A stretch of DNA of 64,000 nt from Guillardia theta CCMP2712 (Eukaryota > Cryptophyceae > Pyrenomonadales > Geminigeraceae), in NCBI RefSeq assembly GCF_000315625.1, contig NW_005434670.1:1075564-1139563 (forward strand), read 5' to 3'. Below are positions 10,717 to 21,632 of the stretch, piece after piece. The notes beneath the pieces were generated by a model, which was not told where the DNA came from, did no database searches, and was given only the letters and a program-made list of their open reading frames with translations. The translations under genes were made by a program, and so were the position numbers. Position 1 is the stretch's first letter; every line of letters starts with the position of its first letter.

Positions 10717-12888
10717 TCGAGGTCGAGGTCGAGGTCGAGGAAGAGGAAGAGGACGAGGACGAGGTCGAGGACGAGGTCGAGGACGAGGAGTAGCAAGAGG
10801 AGCAAGGAGGAGAAGCAGCGCCAACCTTATTCGCTCCAACTCTGGCGACCTCATAGCAGAGATGAGGATACAACTCCTCGCCGGGCAGGAGAGTGAGGCC
10901 GAAGACAACGAGGAAGCTGATCAACTGAGCAGCCTGCAGAAGAAGTAGGGAGGGAGGAGAGCCCCAGGAAGAGGGAGAGGGAGAGGGAGAGGGAGGAAGG
11001 GAAAGGAGGGTCACTTGAAACTCAAGGATCACAGCTGACAGACTTGGATCAGGAGTGAGTTGGCAGTTTGCGGGCCCATGGCTTCTTGTACTGCTTCTCG
11101 TGACAAGTATGTCAACAGACGAAGGCAAACCTAGAAAGATTTCTCAGCTCGAGTGCGAGAAGCTTGTCAAAGATGTCAAACTTGAATGAGTAGCTTGACG
11201 TCGATGATGTCATGTATGCTGGAACTTCCCCCATAATTCTTGACGTAGCACAGAAGTCTGTGCAAGATCTGTAGACAGAGGATGTGTAAGGTGGAATAGA
11301 TGAAGACGATGGTGATAAAAGTGTTGAATATTAGATGGAAGAGAAGGGAAGAAAGAGGAGAAGGGAAGGAGGGAAGATAAGGCTATCAGATTGAGGATGA
11401 ATGGCGATGCAAGTCTTTGCTCCGGAACATGTGTTTGCCCTTCTCTCAAAGATAACAGTGGTAGAAGTTTTGTCAGACCTTGAGACAGGAGTCGTAAAGT
11501 TTGGTCTGGTTGCTCCATCAGTGCCGAAATCATCCATCCTCAATCAACTCACATCAAGAGCAAGCTTCATGTTGTTTGACATGAACTTCAAAACAATCTG
11601 CGACATGACCCCCATGGCTGTCAAGTTGTTGACCTGATGCAAACATCGTCATCGGCACTATCAAATCTGCTCTACATGATCACACCTCCTTGTAACCTTT
11701 AGATGGATCAAGATCCTTGTCGGTGCTGAACATTCTGGACCAGAGTCATCAATCCTCTGCTGATTGCACATCGCAAGAGCATGTACCTGTGCGTCGACTT
11801 GGCGCTTCTTGACCAGCACGCGACGAACTCTGCTTCCTCGCAGAGGACAACGAGCGAGCGGAGGAGGACGTGGCACTGAGGTTAGAGCAAGATAAGGAAC
11901 TTCGATAAATAGGCACAAACATGATCGCACATGAAGACTTGCTTCCCCTTCCGGGGAGTGCAGCAGCAGGGAAAGATACGTCAAGCATGTCCCTACGACC
12001 AGCGGCAACCCATCTTCGTCTGGTTGATTCGAGCAGAGGTAGAGATGTCAGGAGTGGAACGAAAGAAAGCAATGCAGGAGCAAACATGTAGATCATGAAC
12101 ATGAGCAGCACTTGGAGCATTCAAGATTCATAGCGTTGAAAATGCACAAAGATAACTTTCATCTCCATCACGTTACAACATCCGCAACTGTCGTCCTCTC
12201 CATCATCACCTCTGATGCTTCCTTCAGCCGCTCCTCCCCTTTGCTCCGCAGCTGCGTCAGATTTCATCGCTTCGACCATGACAAGCCGATGGCGGGTGGA
12301 GATGTAGTAGAACAACAGGGTGAAGGCAGAAGAGTAGCAAAGCTGAACATGTCATGAGGTGCATTTTTGCCACATGCAGAATAAACTCTCACTTGCCCTC
12401 CATTCAGGACTCCCTTGTCAGACAACAAGTCTCCGACTTCTCTGCAAAAAACAGATGACATGATATTCAACATGATCAAATCTATCAAGTTTACTTGGCA
12501 TCCGTGTGTACCACAGAGCTCCAAAGAAGAATTCCTTCCACCAAGTTTGTCTTCCACAAGCATCAGAACCAGAAGCAATCGCGCGCGCGTACCTTTCTGT
12601 AACGAGACATCAGCATGTTGTGCGATGAAATGTCGCCGATGACCGACATCGTCTCCATCCATGCCCTGACACACCGTCATCATCGGATCGAACTCGACCT
12701 GCTCCGCCCTCACATCACGGATGGGGAGTCGTCGATTCCATCTCCGACAAGCTTGCCACCCGCCTGAGTAAGAATTTGTTTCAGCTGCATCATGGGGACC
12801 TACCATTGTTGACATGGACCAGCGTCATACAAAAAAGAATCGATGTCAACAACGTCGTGGTCGTCGTCGTCATCATCGTCATCATCGT

Positions 12889-12936
<48 letters not shown>

Positions 12937-14103
12937 GATCATCAACTCACAGTGATTGAGGTGTTGTACGACAAGTTGTGGAGGCCAGTCGAGATTAAGA
13001 GGGCAGTTGCGTCCAACGACACACAATGTCTGAATCTCTTGAACCGAGTGAGGAACTTCGACAGGACTGTAGAGACCCCTCCCTCCCACAGCCACTGATT
13101 GATAATTGCATCCTGCCATCCGTCACGCTCGACATCTCCCGACCTCCAACAGAAACCTCTTTGTTTGCTCCCATGCACACGAAGACGTTGAGCAGTTTGA
13201 GGCACAGGATGGCCTCAAAGTTCTTGTCAGAGTGAGAGTCTAACTTTCGACAGGCCTGCGATATGATCGTTCGGACAAACTGTTCCCCTTCGTGGTCTCC
13301 TCCCATACAACCCATCATCTCGCTCAACCTGATCTGTTTCACCCGGACCTCTGAAAGAGCACAACACAGTAACTGCATTGCTCGGCAAGGCGGCAGCACC
13401 TGCGCAATAAAACGTGAGAGGAGACGAGATAGTTGGAGGGGATGATCGAAAGCAGGAAGTAGAAGTAATTGCAGAGGTGGAGGAGAAATGAGCGAGGCAG
13501 AGACTGAGGATGAGGATGAGGATGATGAGGATGAGGATGATGAGGATGAGGATGACAGGGATAGAGCAGAGGGCCCGAGGTGATCGGACAAGGGAGGGGA
13601 CAGAGAACGAGTTACCCTTGAATCGCGTAGGACGAGCAGGCATTCTGTCAGGAGGTCCTTGATTCGAACAAGAAAGGAAAGGAATGTCTCTCTCGACAGA
13701 TCCTTCATGAGCTTGTCGATGAAGGAGATAGGAACAGGCTCTCCGAAAAGGTCTTCCCTCATGCTCATCCAATCCACTGGGGGAGGTGGTTGTCAATGAA
13801 AAAGGTCCTCAACATCCAGCAGTTCACCATTCTTCTCTTCGTGATCTCGAACTTCACCGAGCAGCACGAGCAGCTTGCCATCGCCTGTTCATTACATCAC
13901 GATCTCACCACATGTTTGGAATCGCCTTCTTGCTTACTTTTTTCCTGCAGCAACTCCAGAAACGCCTCATCCTGCCTCCAGATTTCAAACCCACATAGGC
14001 CAACTCGCTCAAGCGCTACCGTTGCAAGGGAAGCATGGAAAGAGCTCAGGATACCGTTGTGCTCCGTTGCTCCGGGAACAGGCGACAACTCCAGCTTTGC
14101 CAT
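9341..14103 (-). CDS. large helical-repeat (HEAT/ARM-like) protein, interrupted by assembly gap
   Basis: About 22 short exons on the minus strand. N-terminal block: 14103-13938, 13884-13858, 13776-13616, 13399-13157, 13094-12951, 12799-12714, 12665-12593, 12550-12495, 12441-12393, 12342-12210, 12013-11931, 11875-11787, a 19-nt microexon 11715-11697 (tentative), 11633-11553, 11268-11182, 11130-11044, 10933-10826, 10612-10522. After the gap: 10068-10033, 9861-9789, 9556-9526, 9428-9341 (stop). Phases agree at every join except 10826/10612, which is off by one phase. The product is almost all amphipathic helices (for example LLIQVCLRLLTYLSREAVQ and FLVVFGLTLLPGEELYPHL), as in HEAT/armadillo solenoids. 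No named family is recognised and no catalytic motif is seen. It ends GSEELDRS. Introns carry pyrimidine-rich tracts and simple repeats. The start at 14103 (MAKLELSPVPG) may have an upstream exon. Confidence 0.65.
9955..10010. repeat. (GGAGA)n microsatellite
   Basis: Perfect GGAGA pentamers on the plus strand, lying in an intron of the minus-strand helical-repeat gene, where it reads as a polypyrimidine run. Confidence 0.9.
10230..10389 (+). other. plus-strand coiled-coil coding fragment cut by the gap
   Basis: An open plus-strand frame with heptad-like spacing (VTELLEHLKTSLNSFEASL, then a KDERD-containing stretch) and codon use like a real exon runs into the N gap. It lies inside a minus-strand gene, between exons on either side of the gap. 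It could be an exon of a nested or misplaced gene, or a chimeric contig end. No product is assigned. Confidence 0.35.
10390..10489. other. assembly gap, 100 N
   Basis: Exactly 100 ambiguous bases, the usual placeholder for a gap of unknown size. It falls in the minus-strand helical-repeat gene, so at least one exon is probably missing and the true distance is unknown. Confidence 0.99.
10667..10792. repeat. GAGGAC/GAGGTC hexamer repeat
   Basis: Degenerate hexanucleotide repeat (GAGGAC and GAGGTC) in an intron of the minus-strand helical-repeat gene, near the assembly gap. It may have contributed to the assembly break. Confidence 0.85.
12889..12935. repeat. (CAG)n microsatellite
   Basis: About 15 CAG units on the plus strand (CTG in transcript sense), in the intron after exon 5 of the helical-repeat gene. 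It is not translated in the gene model. Confidence 0.9.
13502..13556. repeat. GAGGAT/GATGAG microsatellite
   Basis: Interrupted GAGGAT/GATGAG repeat in the intron between exons 3 and 4 of the minus-strand helical-repeat gene. Translating it gives an artificial poly-Ser run. Confidence 0.85.
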
Positions 14104-15226
14104 CCTCTGCGGACACCTCAATAGTTACAATGGAATGACTGACAACCAAGATACTCGAATGACTGACATCTCATCGGACTGTTGGGAGTATCTCTTTCAT
14201 TCTCATTTCAATTCACGGAACTTCCCTAATCGGTCTGCGAAGCCTTTTGACCGGTTTGTATTCAGCACTATCGTAACCCCAGTCGTTGAGTGCATATTCT
14301 CGACCTGAGAAGCTGCCTCATACTGTACGACTACCGAAAACTGGATCTTGTCTCATTCGCTGTTCTCTTCCTTTCCCTTCTACTCACTCGTTCTTCTCTC
14401 CTCCGACCTTCTCCCTCCGCTTCTCCCTCCTCTCGCCTCCTCTCGCCCTGCTGGTGTTCACATTTCCTTTACCCGTCTGCCCTCATCCCCTCACAGCCCC
14501 ACTGTGCCCTCATCCCCTCAGCACCCCCTTCCTTCTTTCTTTCCCTCGTCCCCACATAGCCCAGTACATTAACCAGGCCAGCCTCAGATCACACTACCTC
14601 TCGCCGCGTGACCGCATCTGACTTCTTCAATGGATAAAATTTTATTAGTATTTTCATTTTTATATATACACTATATAACGTCATATATGATTATAAACGA
14701 CTCTTTACTACACGACCAGTGACCCCTTGGCACACGGATACACCGCAGTAAACACGAAAGTCCCATGATACAGCCGTGCATGTGCCATGCTGACAGAGGG
14801 GTTGCTGACAAATTAACACCAATAGAAGGCTATGTCACGCGGTCTAGCAACACAACGCCCGTCATCAAACCATGGAAAGCCTACTTTTTCGAATTATTTG
14901 AAGAGTAGTCATGTATTGATCATGGTATTTGTTTCGAAAAGATATCTTTTCAACTGCAGTTAGCTCCAGGAGGCCAACGAGGTGACACGTTCCACCCCCT
15001 CCGCACCTATAAAACAGGAACAAGCAACACAAGCAGAAGCGCGAAGGCAAAACCAACACACAAGCGAAAGCCGTAGGCAGAAGGAGCGGACAAGGACAAG
15101 GACAAGGACAAGGACAAGGACAAGGACAAGGACAAGGACAAGGAAGAAGTCAAAGAGGTATAGAGAAGGTCAAAGAGAATTCGGGTGAGAGGAAAGTTCA
15201 AGAACAGAACAAAGAGCACAACAACG
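14104..15226. other. intergenic; pyrimidine-rich then AT-rich
   Basis: No supported gene. Bases 14350-14560 are T/C-rich with many artificial open frames. Bases 14630-14700 are AT-rich (TATATATACACTATATAACG). A hexamer repeat (GGACAA) occupies about 15088-15143. The region may include the promoter of the minus-strand helical-repeat gene and of the small gene at 15227. Confidence 0.45.
15088..15143. repeat. (GGACAA)n hexamer repeat
   Basis: About nine perfect GGACAA hexamers in a purine-rich stretch just upstream of a small reading frame. Confidence 0.9.
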
Positions 15227-15646
15227 ATGACGACTTGTCACTCGCCGATGGCTCGAAACGACGATAGCTACGAATCGTGCAAAAATGCTCCAGGTGGTTT
15301 AGCAGGTCCAGTGCCATGCACATGTGGGCATGGAACATGTGCTATACTGGGATTTTGCATTAGAGAAAAGAGCCGGTCACTACCACGAGAAGGGCCCGCT
15401 AGCCCTGTAGAGCGAGACAGGTTAAAGTTGCTGTGTGAGTCACAGTCAAGCTTCAAGGTCCTACATGTCAGTGAAACTGAGGAGCTGCACGAAGTAGAGG
15501 AAATCATCCAGGACAAGTTTAAAATCAGCAGGACGATTATTGACGAGCAATCGAACCTCGCGCACCAGGACGTTGCGATGAATGTTTCTAGGAAATCTTG
15601 CAATCCTCGGAGCTCTGAAAAGGTTCACCAAGAGAAGCATCGATGA
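15227..15646 (+). CDS. hypothetical protein, 139 aa
   Basis: Unspliced frame from ATG 15227 (MTTCHSPMARNDD) to 15646. The N-terminal third is Gly/Cys-rich (PCTCGHGTCAILGFC); the second half is charged and helical (SETEELHEVEEIIQDKF). No family is recognised. It converges on the DBHS-like gene with 74 nt between stop codons. The frame stays open upstream through the GGACAA repeat, so the true start is uncertain. Confidence 0.4.
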   Translation: MTTCHSPMARNDDSYESCKNAPGGLAGPVPCTCGHGTCAILGFCIREKSRSLPREGPASPVERDRLKLLCESQSSFKVLHVSETEELHEVEEIIQDKFKISRTIIDEQSNLAHQDVAMNVSRKSCNPRSSEKVHQEKHR

Positions 15647-15720
15647 TCTCGGATTGTACAAAAGTGTAATTTAGTGTTTGATTGTTATAAACAGAGAAGC
15701 CCCATGAAACATGGCCTTGA

Positions 15721-18529
15721 TCAAAGTTTCAACTCCATGATCTTCACTGCAGGCCTTCTCGTCGTATCATATACATGCAGGGAATAGCCCTCGCTCCCGT
15801 CAGGAGGGAAGCGAGATGCCGCGCAACCAGCCCTCGGGTAGCGGATCGAGGCCTTCTGTCTTCGCCAAGATGTAGACCCTCCTGCATTGAACGTGTCATC
15901 CTGTCTGAATAGAAGCAGCACAACAAAGGTGAACTTGTAGTGACCTCGGAGAGTCCGACATAACGGCAGCAAGGTTGTATTGCGTTAGAACCTCTCGGAA
16001 TTGAGCTGCGCGAGAAGAAATGCGTCAGTGAGAAGGAGATCACGGGGGCTCCTATCACCGAGAGATCGTGTGCTTTGACTTGGGGAGGTCAGCGATGTGC
16101 GCATGTACCCGTCAAGCGATTGGAGATTGAATTGCGACATGGACGAAAATTTCTGGAGAATGTCCTGCCCGCACTCTTGACAATGCGCTTCCAAGAGAGC
16201 AAGAACAGACCTTGAGCGCTTCAGTGAAGGGCATGAGGCGAATGGCTGTGATCGATTCCTCCCACTCCAGCATGTGCGACTGGCCGAGCCGTCAGAGTAG
16301 AAATGGGAGAGGGAGAATCTACTGTGTTGATGCAGTCTGGAGATGACGTGGCAACGGCACTGAAGGCAAGGACCTGTCAAGTGTTCAACAACAGATCTTC
16401 ATGATATTCTGAGCTAACCTGTCGCCACCAAGTCTTGCTGACTTCAATTTTGTAAAGTGACAGGAGTTCTTCACAGATAGAGGTGGTGAAGGCACAGATG
16501 ACTTGTCCTTGCCAAAGGGTGATGCCGGACGAGTTCTGCTGCTGTTGGACGAAACCTGAGTGCAAGGGATTGAGTTCAACTTCTTCTTTTGGGCAGCAAG
16601 AACCTTCAAAACTTCGTGTCTGTGAATCCGCAACCTCCATCTCTATATCCCCGACTGTGCTTGAATTTTCAACTTTGGCTTTCAGCGTCCCGAGCAAGGA
16701 GCATTCCTTCTGGAACAACTGCCGCTGTGTGCCTTCAGTCACCCTTCTCTCTTGCCTTTGAAGGTATCGAAGGAGATTCACTTCAGCAAATTGCTTCAGC
16801 TGCAGCCTCCGAACTTGTATGCATGTTTCGTACAGGGCATCCTGCTTAGTGACGTTGGTAGGATGTGAGAGCATCTCTGCGTCAAGACAAGCGGAGCTCA
16901 TTGCTGTCTTGAAGTTGGAATACACGTAGGGCTCGACCCGGATGGGACGGGAAGAGGAAGAAAGCAGAAAAAGCTCTTCGCCCATGATCGCTAGCACTTG
17001 GCTGGCGGTCGAGTGCCTGGAAAATTGGACGATCCCGTAGCCGAGAGATCGCCCGTTGTGGTCACAGGCGATTCTTGCCCGGCAGACTTCACCGAATTGA
17101 GAGAAACAATCTTTTAGTTGCTTCGAGTTGATGCCTCTGTCCAGCTCCCCAACCCAGAGAAGCCCATCCTTGACGAATCGCCTCACCACCAGAGTTCCTA
17201 TCGGGACTTCAGGCGCCTCGTTGAGTAGCCGAAGAGCTCGGTAGCAGCTGGCCAGGTCACTGAACCTGATTGCAGCGAACGTGTGGCCCTTCCTTGACAT
17301 GTGTAGGTCCACCCGCTCTACCGTCCCCTCCCCACAGGCCTCCAGCACGTCTTTGAGAGTCTCTTCCGACACATTCGGGCGGAATCCTGTCACATAAATC
17401 GTCCTCACAATCTCGTTCGCCCTCCCCACAACCGAGCTTGGCTCTAGTCCGAGGAGGGAGTCCCTGCGTCCATCACTTCGCACACTCTTCAGGAGTAGAA
17501 GTCTTTCCTTGAAGTGCTTTAGGGCCAGTCTCCGGCGTTGCTCACAGTGCATGCATGTAAGTTCCTCCCACCTGGTCCCAAGGTCCGATTCTAGCGACCC
17601 CTTGAGTGCAAAGTGATCCGACTTCGCGTGCTCTGCCTTGGGTGAGAGGACGAAGCGCGGCTCTGCCTGCTCTGCTGGGGCAAACGGCTGCAGCAGGATC
17701 GGCCAGAAGCTGCCCAAACAGACAAACTGACACTTCGACAGGTACAAGACCTCTCGCGCGACCTCATCGCTGTCGTAGGATGCCACCGCCCAGCCCTTCC
17801 GCTCTCCTCCTCCGACATCATCGGGCAGCCAAACGTCACGAGGCTCAACATAGAGCATGCTCAGCGCTCTCTTAACGTCCTCCTTCGCCGCTTCCCTGGT
17901 GATCTCGCCTACCCAGACAAGTCCTTGATAGACTGCTGGACGGACTGTCAGCTGAATCCTCACGACTCCGTCGTTGCCCTGGCCATCGTGGAAGACCAGC
18001 AGCTCGGAGTTATCGAGCTGGAAGCAAGACTGGGGAGAAACGAATCAGATCCGACCAAAATGCCAAGATGAGCAAACCTCGTACGCGATCTGATACGCAT
18101 TCAGCTCTTCATTCGATGAGACCTGAAAGTTTCAGGGATCAGCTCTGCCATGCTCTGCTGTTTTCAGGAGAATATGATTGACCTGGGAGGATTTGAACCG
18201 GACATACACCAAGACAGAAGAGCATCTCGTGACTTCGCAATGCCTGCGTCAAGAGGATCATGGAACCGCAGGAGCAACCGACGTGAAGATACTCGATGAC
18301 GTCATCGCCGTACAATGAAGAAATCTTGGACGCCAAGTACGACACATGCCCCTCCGCCCTGATGGTGCGGGAAGTTACGATTGGTTGTGGAGTTTGATGT
18401 GACCCACGTGATTCCGCTCACCACGATGGTTCTTGAGAGGTCATGGAAGGAGTTGGAGAGGAACCAGGAAGGGTAGACTTGCTCCGCACCCTTCCCCTGC
18501 TCCGCCATCTGCGACAGAGAGGTAGCCAT
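15721..18529 (-). CDS. DBHS (NONO/SFPQ/PSPC1)-like RNA-binding protein with tandem RRM-RRM-NOPS modules
   Basis: Ten exons on the minus strand: 18529-18408, 18358-18293, 18243-18183, 18122-18078, 18029-16429, 16359-16323, 16279-16211, 16164-16059, 16005-15945, 15904-15721; 783 aa. RRM-like segments lie near residues 28-120 (RTIVVSGITAEGHVSYLAS), 140-220 (GLVWVGEITREAAKEDV), 290-365 (RTIYVTGFRPNVSEETL) and 366-445 (GLLWVGELDRGINSKQL). The fourth ends FLLSSSSRPIRVEPY, very close to the hallmark end of RRM2 in DBHS proteins (FLLTTTPRPVTVEPM type). After the second RRM, KGSLESDLGTRWEELTCMH resembles the NOPS dimerisation segment and runs into a basic helix. A degenerate equivalent follows RRM4. 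DBHS proteins dimerise on nuclear RNA. Two modules in one chain is my inference; the C-terminal 200 residues are unassigned. Confidence 0.7.
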
Positions 18530-19057
18530 CTGCGACAGCACCTCTCCCCTCTACCTACCCGCTGACGAGAGTCACGGCATTGCCGGCCTGGGAACTTTCA
18601 AAAGTTTCTGGGGACTCAACTCAGTTGAAAAATCAGCCTCTGAAGTTCCGGGGCCCCGGCGGGCGCCGGGCCGGGCCGAAGTTCCGAACTTCGGAAGCCA
18701 ACCGTGAACTTCAAGTCACGAGTCCCCCGCTGCCGGCGGCCGCGCAAGCCAGTGGCCCGGGCGAAGGCAGACGGTAAGACCGTACGGTACAGTCACGGTA
18801 GCCAAGTTTTTTCACAAGGCTGACTCCGCGCGGAAGTTGATCACGGTTCTCAGGTTGTACTGTGTACGGTAGTATCAGCCGGGCCGCCGGCAGAACTCGG
18901 AAGCTTTAGTAAGCCAAGTTAAAAATCATGGCACGGTACCGTGGACAATCATGGCGATCACTGGGCTCTCAGGACTCGGAGCCAGTGGCCTCGGACCTGC
19001 GCGGCGGCGGCCCGGTAACGCCGGGTCAACCGCAAAAAGCAAATCGAGCGCTACAAG
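18530..19057. other. GC-rich island upstream of tRNA
   Basis: No protein gene. About 18640-18910 and 18985-19030 are GC-rich with palindromic words (GGCCCCGG, CCGTACGGTAC, GGTACCGTGG) shared with the other islands. The 5' end overlaps the promoter of the DBHS-like gene. Confidence 0.5.
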
Positions 19058-19129
19058 TGTCGGATCTGAGATTCGAACTCAGGTTGCCACGGCCACAACG
19101 TGGAGTACTGACCGCTATACGAATCCGAC
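19058..19129 (-). tRNA. tRNA-His (GTG anticodon)
   Basis: Read on the minus strand, the 7-bp acceptor stem GTCGGAT pairs with ATCCGAC. The D-arm is TATAGCGGTCAGTA. The anticodon stem CCACG/CGTGG encloses loop TTGTGGC with anticodon GTG. The T-arm is CTGAGTTCGAATCTCAG. Discriminator base A is at 19058. No intron and no encoded CCA. The G-1 of tRNA-His is added after transcription in eukaryotes. It lies just downstream of a GC-rich island and supplies His decoding to cytosolic translation. Confidence 0.93.
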
Positions 19130-20374
19130 ATTGTATGTGATATAGTGCCTTACGCCTCATGGCCGAAGATGCTGAATGCAGAGATGATGCGCCTCTTGCT
19201 CAGCTTCTACTTGCTCTTCCTCTATGCTCCCTCCATGCTCCCTCCTCCTCCTCCTCCTCCCCTCCTCCTCCTCTCTTGCTTCATGTCATTACTTCCATCC
19301 TAGCTTACTGCCGATGCCCAACCCTGATTCTCCCTTCCGCATCCTCCAAACCGCTGGCCCATACCTTGTTCCTGCCATCCCTTAACCTTCTTGTGCTGAT
19401 TTCCTCCCTCCTCCTGCTGTCGTTGCTTTTTTTCAGCTTGTTCTTTACCCTTACCTTGAGACAGGATCGACTAGGTGCAGAGAGGGCACGACTGCGTCGC
19501 TTCACTTGTTTGCTTTCCTCGACTTCCGACATTCATGGATAACATTAGGATTCGTCGTTATCATGTTCATTCTTGTGGGAAAGTCTCTACAGTTACAATG
19601 TCGCTGCAATGATCAACGCAACGTGGCATTAGACGTTCGTTGCATGTTCCTTTCCTCCATACTGATGGAATAGCTTGGTGTTGGTCTTCAATTTCACCCA
19701 GCTCGACGTTGTGGCCGATTAACAGAATTCTTCTTGTTTCCTCCTTCCTAACTAGCTCTTGTCCAGCCTTTCCTTTCTGAACATCTTTGACTAGTCCTCC
19801 CTCTCTCTCGCTACCTCCTTCCTCTGCCGTGTTAATCTCTTTCTTGTCTCGCCTCATCCCATCCCGTCTCATCTACTCTCATCTCATCTACTCTCATCTC
19901 ATCCCGTCTCATCTCGTCTACTCTCATCCCTTCTACTCTCATCTCGTCTACTCTCATCTCATCCCGTCTCATCTAATCTACTCACATCTCATCTACCCCC
20001 ATCTCATCTACCCTCATCTCATCTACCCCCATCTCATCTACCCTCATCTCATCTACCCTCATCTCATCTACCCTCATCTCATCTACCCTCATCTCATCTA
20101 CCCTCATCTCATCTACCCTCATCTCATCTACCCCCATCTCATCTACTCTCATCTCGTCTACTCACATCTCATCTACCCCCATCTCATCTACTCTCATCTC
20201 ATCTACTCTCATCTCATCTACTTGAACTTTCATCTCGTCTCGTCTCGTCCTCAAGGCTGCTCTTGGCTTGAGCACCCCCTGATGCGGGGAGGCGGGCTTG
20301 AAATTTAGGTTCTCGCATACCCCTACTAACGATAAATAAAAGAGGGGTAGGGGTACACATCACCAAGAGCCACC
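19130..20374. other. non-coding; pyrimidine-rich with minisatellite
   Basis: No supported gene. Bases 19200-19450 and 19780-19860 are T/C-rich. The long open frame over 19787-20308 is produced by the tandem repeat at 19862-20225. About 20310-20360 has CATACCCCTACT facing AGGGGTAGGGGTA, an imperfect inverted pair. Confidence 0.5.
19862..20225. repeat. 15-bp minisatellite (CATCTCATCTACCC core)
   Basis: Around two dozen tandem copies of a 15-bp unit, with CCCC, CCTC and CTCA variants. Because 15 is divisible by three, one frame reads as an artificial HLIYP peptide repeat. The 5' part is more diverged than the centre. Confidence 0.92.
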
Positions 20375-21140
20375 ATGCGTTTCGCTATCGTTCCAATCAT
20401 CTTCGCCCGCAACAGCAACGGAGGTAGATCGAATGAACACCATACTTCCATGCTAGCATCATTCTTGCTGTCTTGCTCTGCCTGCTTGCTCTGTGTTACC
20501 TTCTAAGCCTATTGTTCAGTGCCCTCACCATCTACTTTGTCTGTCTGCTGAATTTTGTTTGCGTTGGTTTGGCATAGTTTCATCTGTCTCTTCACTGACT
20601 TATCAGTCTTTTTGCGTTTTTACTCCTCTTCTTACATTGTTTATCTTTTCTAATCCGAAAATGTTTTCTTTTTGCTGTCGCCATGTATCTGAGGCTACTA
20701 TAAGACTTTTCTGTGATTTTAGTATTTCGAGAACTAGGGGCCCGATGCAAGTATGAATGTACAATCATGAATATCTGAGGGTGTGTATGCATGTTAGTGT
20801 GGGGGCATCAGTAGACGCTCAGGTTGGCAGGTTAGTTCGAGTGTTGAAAGTTCGAGTGTTGAAAGCAAACAAGAGGGGAGGTCGATCGTAAAACAAACTT
20901 CACTGCTCCGCTAACAAGAGCGCATCAGCCCCCATGCTCGGATTCCTTGGAGGAGCCGGCATCAACGGAGGTCAGGGAAACTCTGACTCTATCTACGGGT
21001 CCTCCGATGACCACGACATGTGAGAACCGGAACAGACTTGCTACGTCTTGTCTCACGTTCGCACTATGGCAGGTTTGGAGTTTCCGGCCCTGGATGGTAT
21101 GGTCCAGGAAACGGAGAAGAGCCTGGCGATCTTTGGGTGA
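20375..21140 (+). CDS. possible 52-aa hydrophobic microprotein
   Basis: Three exons join in phase: 20375-20423, 20929-20970, 21073-21140. The start has a good context (CCACCATGC). The product begins MRFAIVPIIFARNSNG, continues APMLGFLGGAGINGG and ends SLAIFG. The first intron is 505 nt, long for this window. A short hydrophobic N-terminus could be a targeting signal. No family recognised; this may instead be leader frames of a non-coding transcript. Confidence 0.3.
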
Positions 21141-21632
21141 GAGAGAGGGGGAAAGAAGTTCACGGTGACTGACAGTCGGTACAGAATCCCGCGGTCGCGA
21201 GAAGGTACAACTTGTACTAGAGTCGAGGGTTTTCCTGTATAGCATGACAATAAAGTGAAGGGGGTTGACATATGTCGGTCACACGGACAATGATGTTGGA
21301 GCCTGTTCTCTTCAATGGTTCGATAGACCAGCGCGTAAATTACATGAAAGTAGGGGGTGTGGCAAAGAGCTTATGGACAGCGAGAGAACAGCCAATTTCC
21401 GAGTGAGAGGGGGTGAGGAAGAATAAGGGAGAGGGCAGGAGGATAATCGGAAGCCTCCGACTAGTTGTTGTGCCCAGCCAGGGCAAGCAAGCGGAGGCAT
21501 CGCAGAGAAGTCCTTCGTCTTGATCACTGGAAAGAATGATGAGTCACCCCTTAAGACAACAGCGCATCGTCACTCACTCCTTCCTCGTGGTCGGATCCGG
21601 CAATGGCCTCGTCCGAGGCCTGTCGCTACCAG
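21141..21632. other. intergenic, nothing recognised
   Basis: Between the small plus-strand gene and the 3' end of the minus-strand deubiquitinase. No repeat, RNA or coding signal seen. Confidence 0.4.

Noticed and set aside
12889-12935. CAG run as a polyglutamine tract
   Set aside because: The gene here is on the minus strand and the run is inside an intron.
14286-14621. Three overlapping plus-strand frames of 74-111 codons
   Set aside because: All are T/C-rich low complexity read in three frames at once, so composition explains them.
18175-18250. tRNA-like TTTGAACCGGAC word on the plus strand
   Set aside because: No acceptor or anticodon stems form around it, and it lies in an exon of the DBHS-like gene read as VYVRFKSSQ.
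19787-20308. 173-codon frame with HLIYP peptide repeats
   Set aside because: Produced by a 15-bp DNA minisatellite whose length is divisible by three; no other coding sign.
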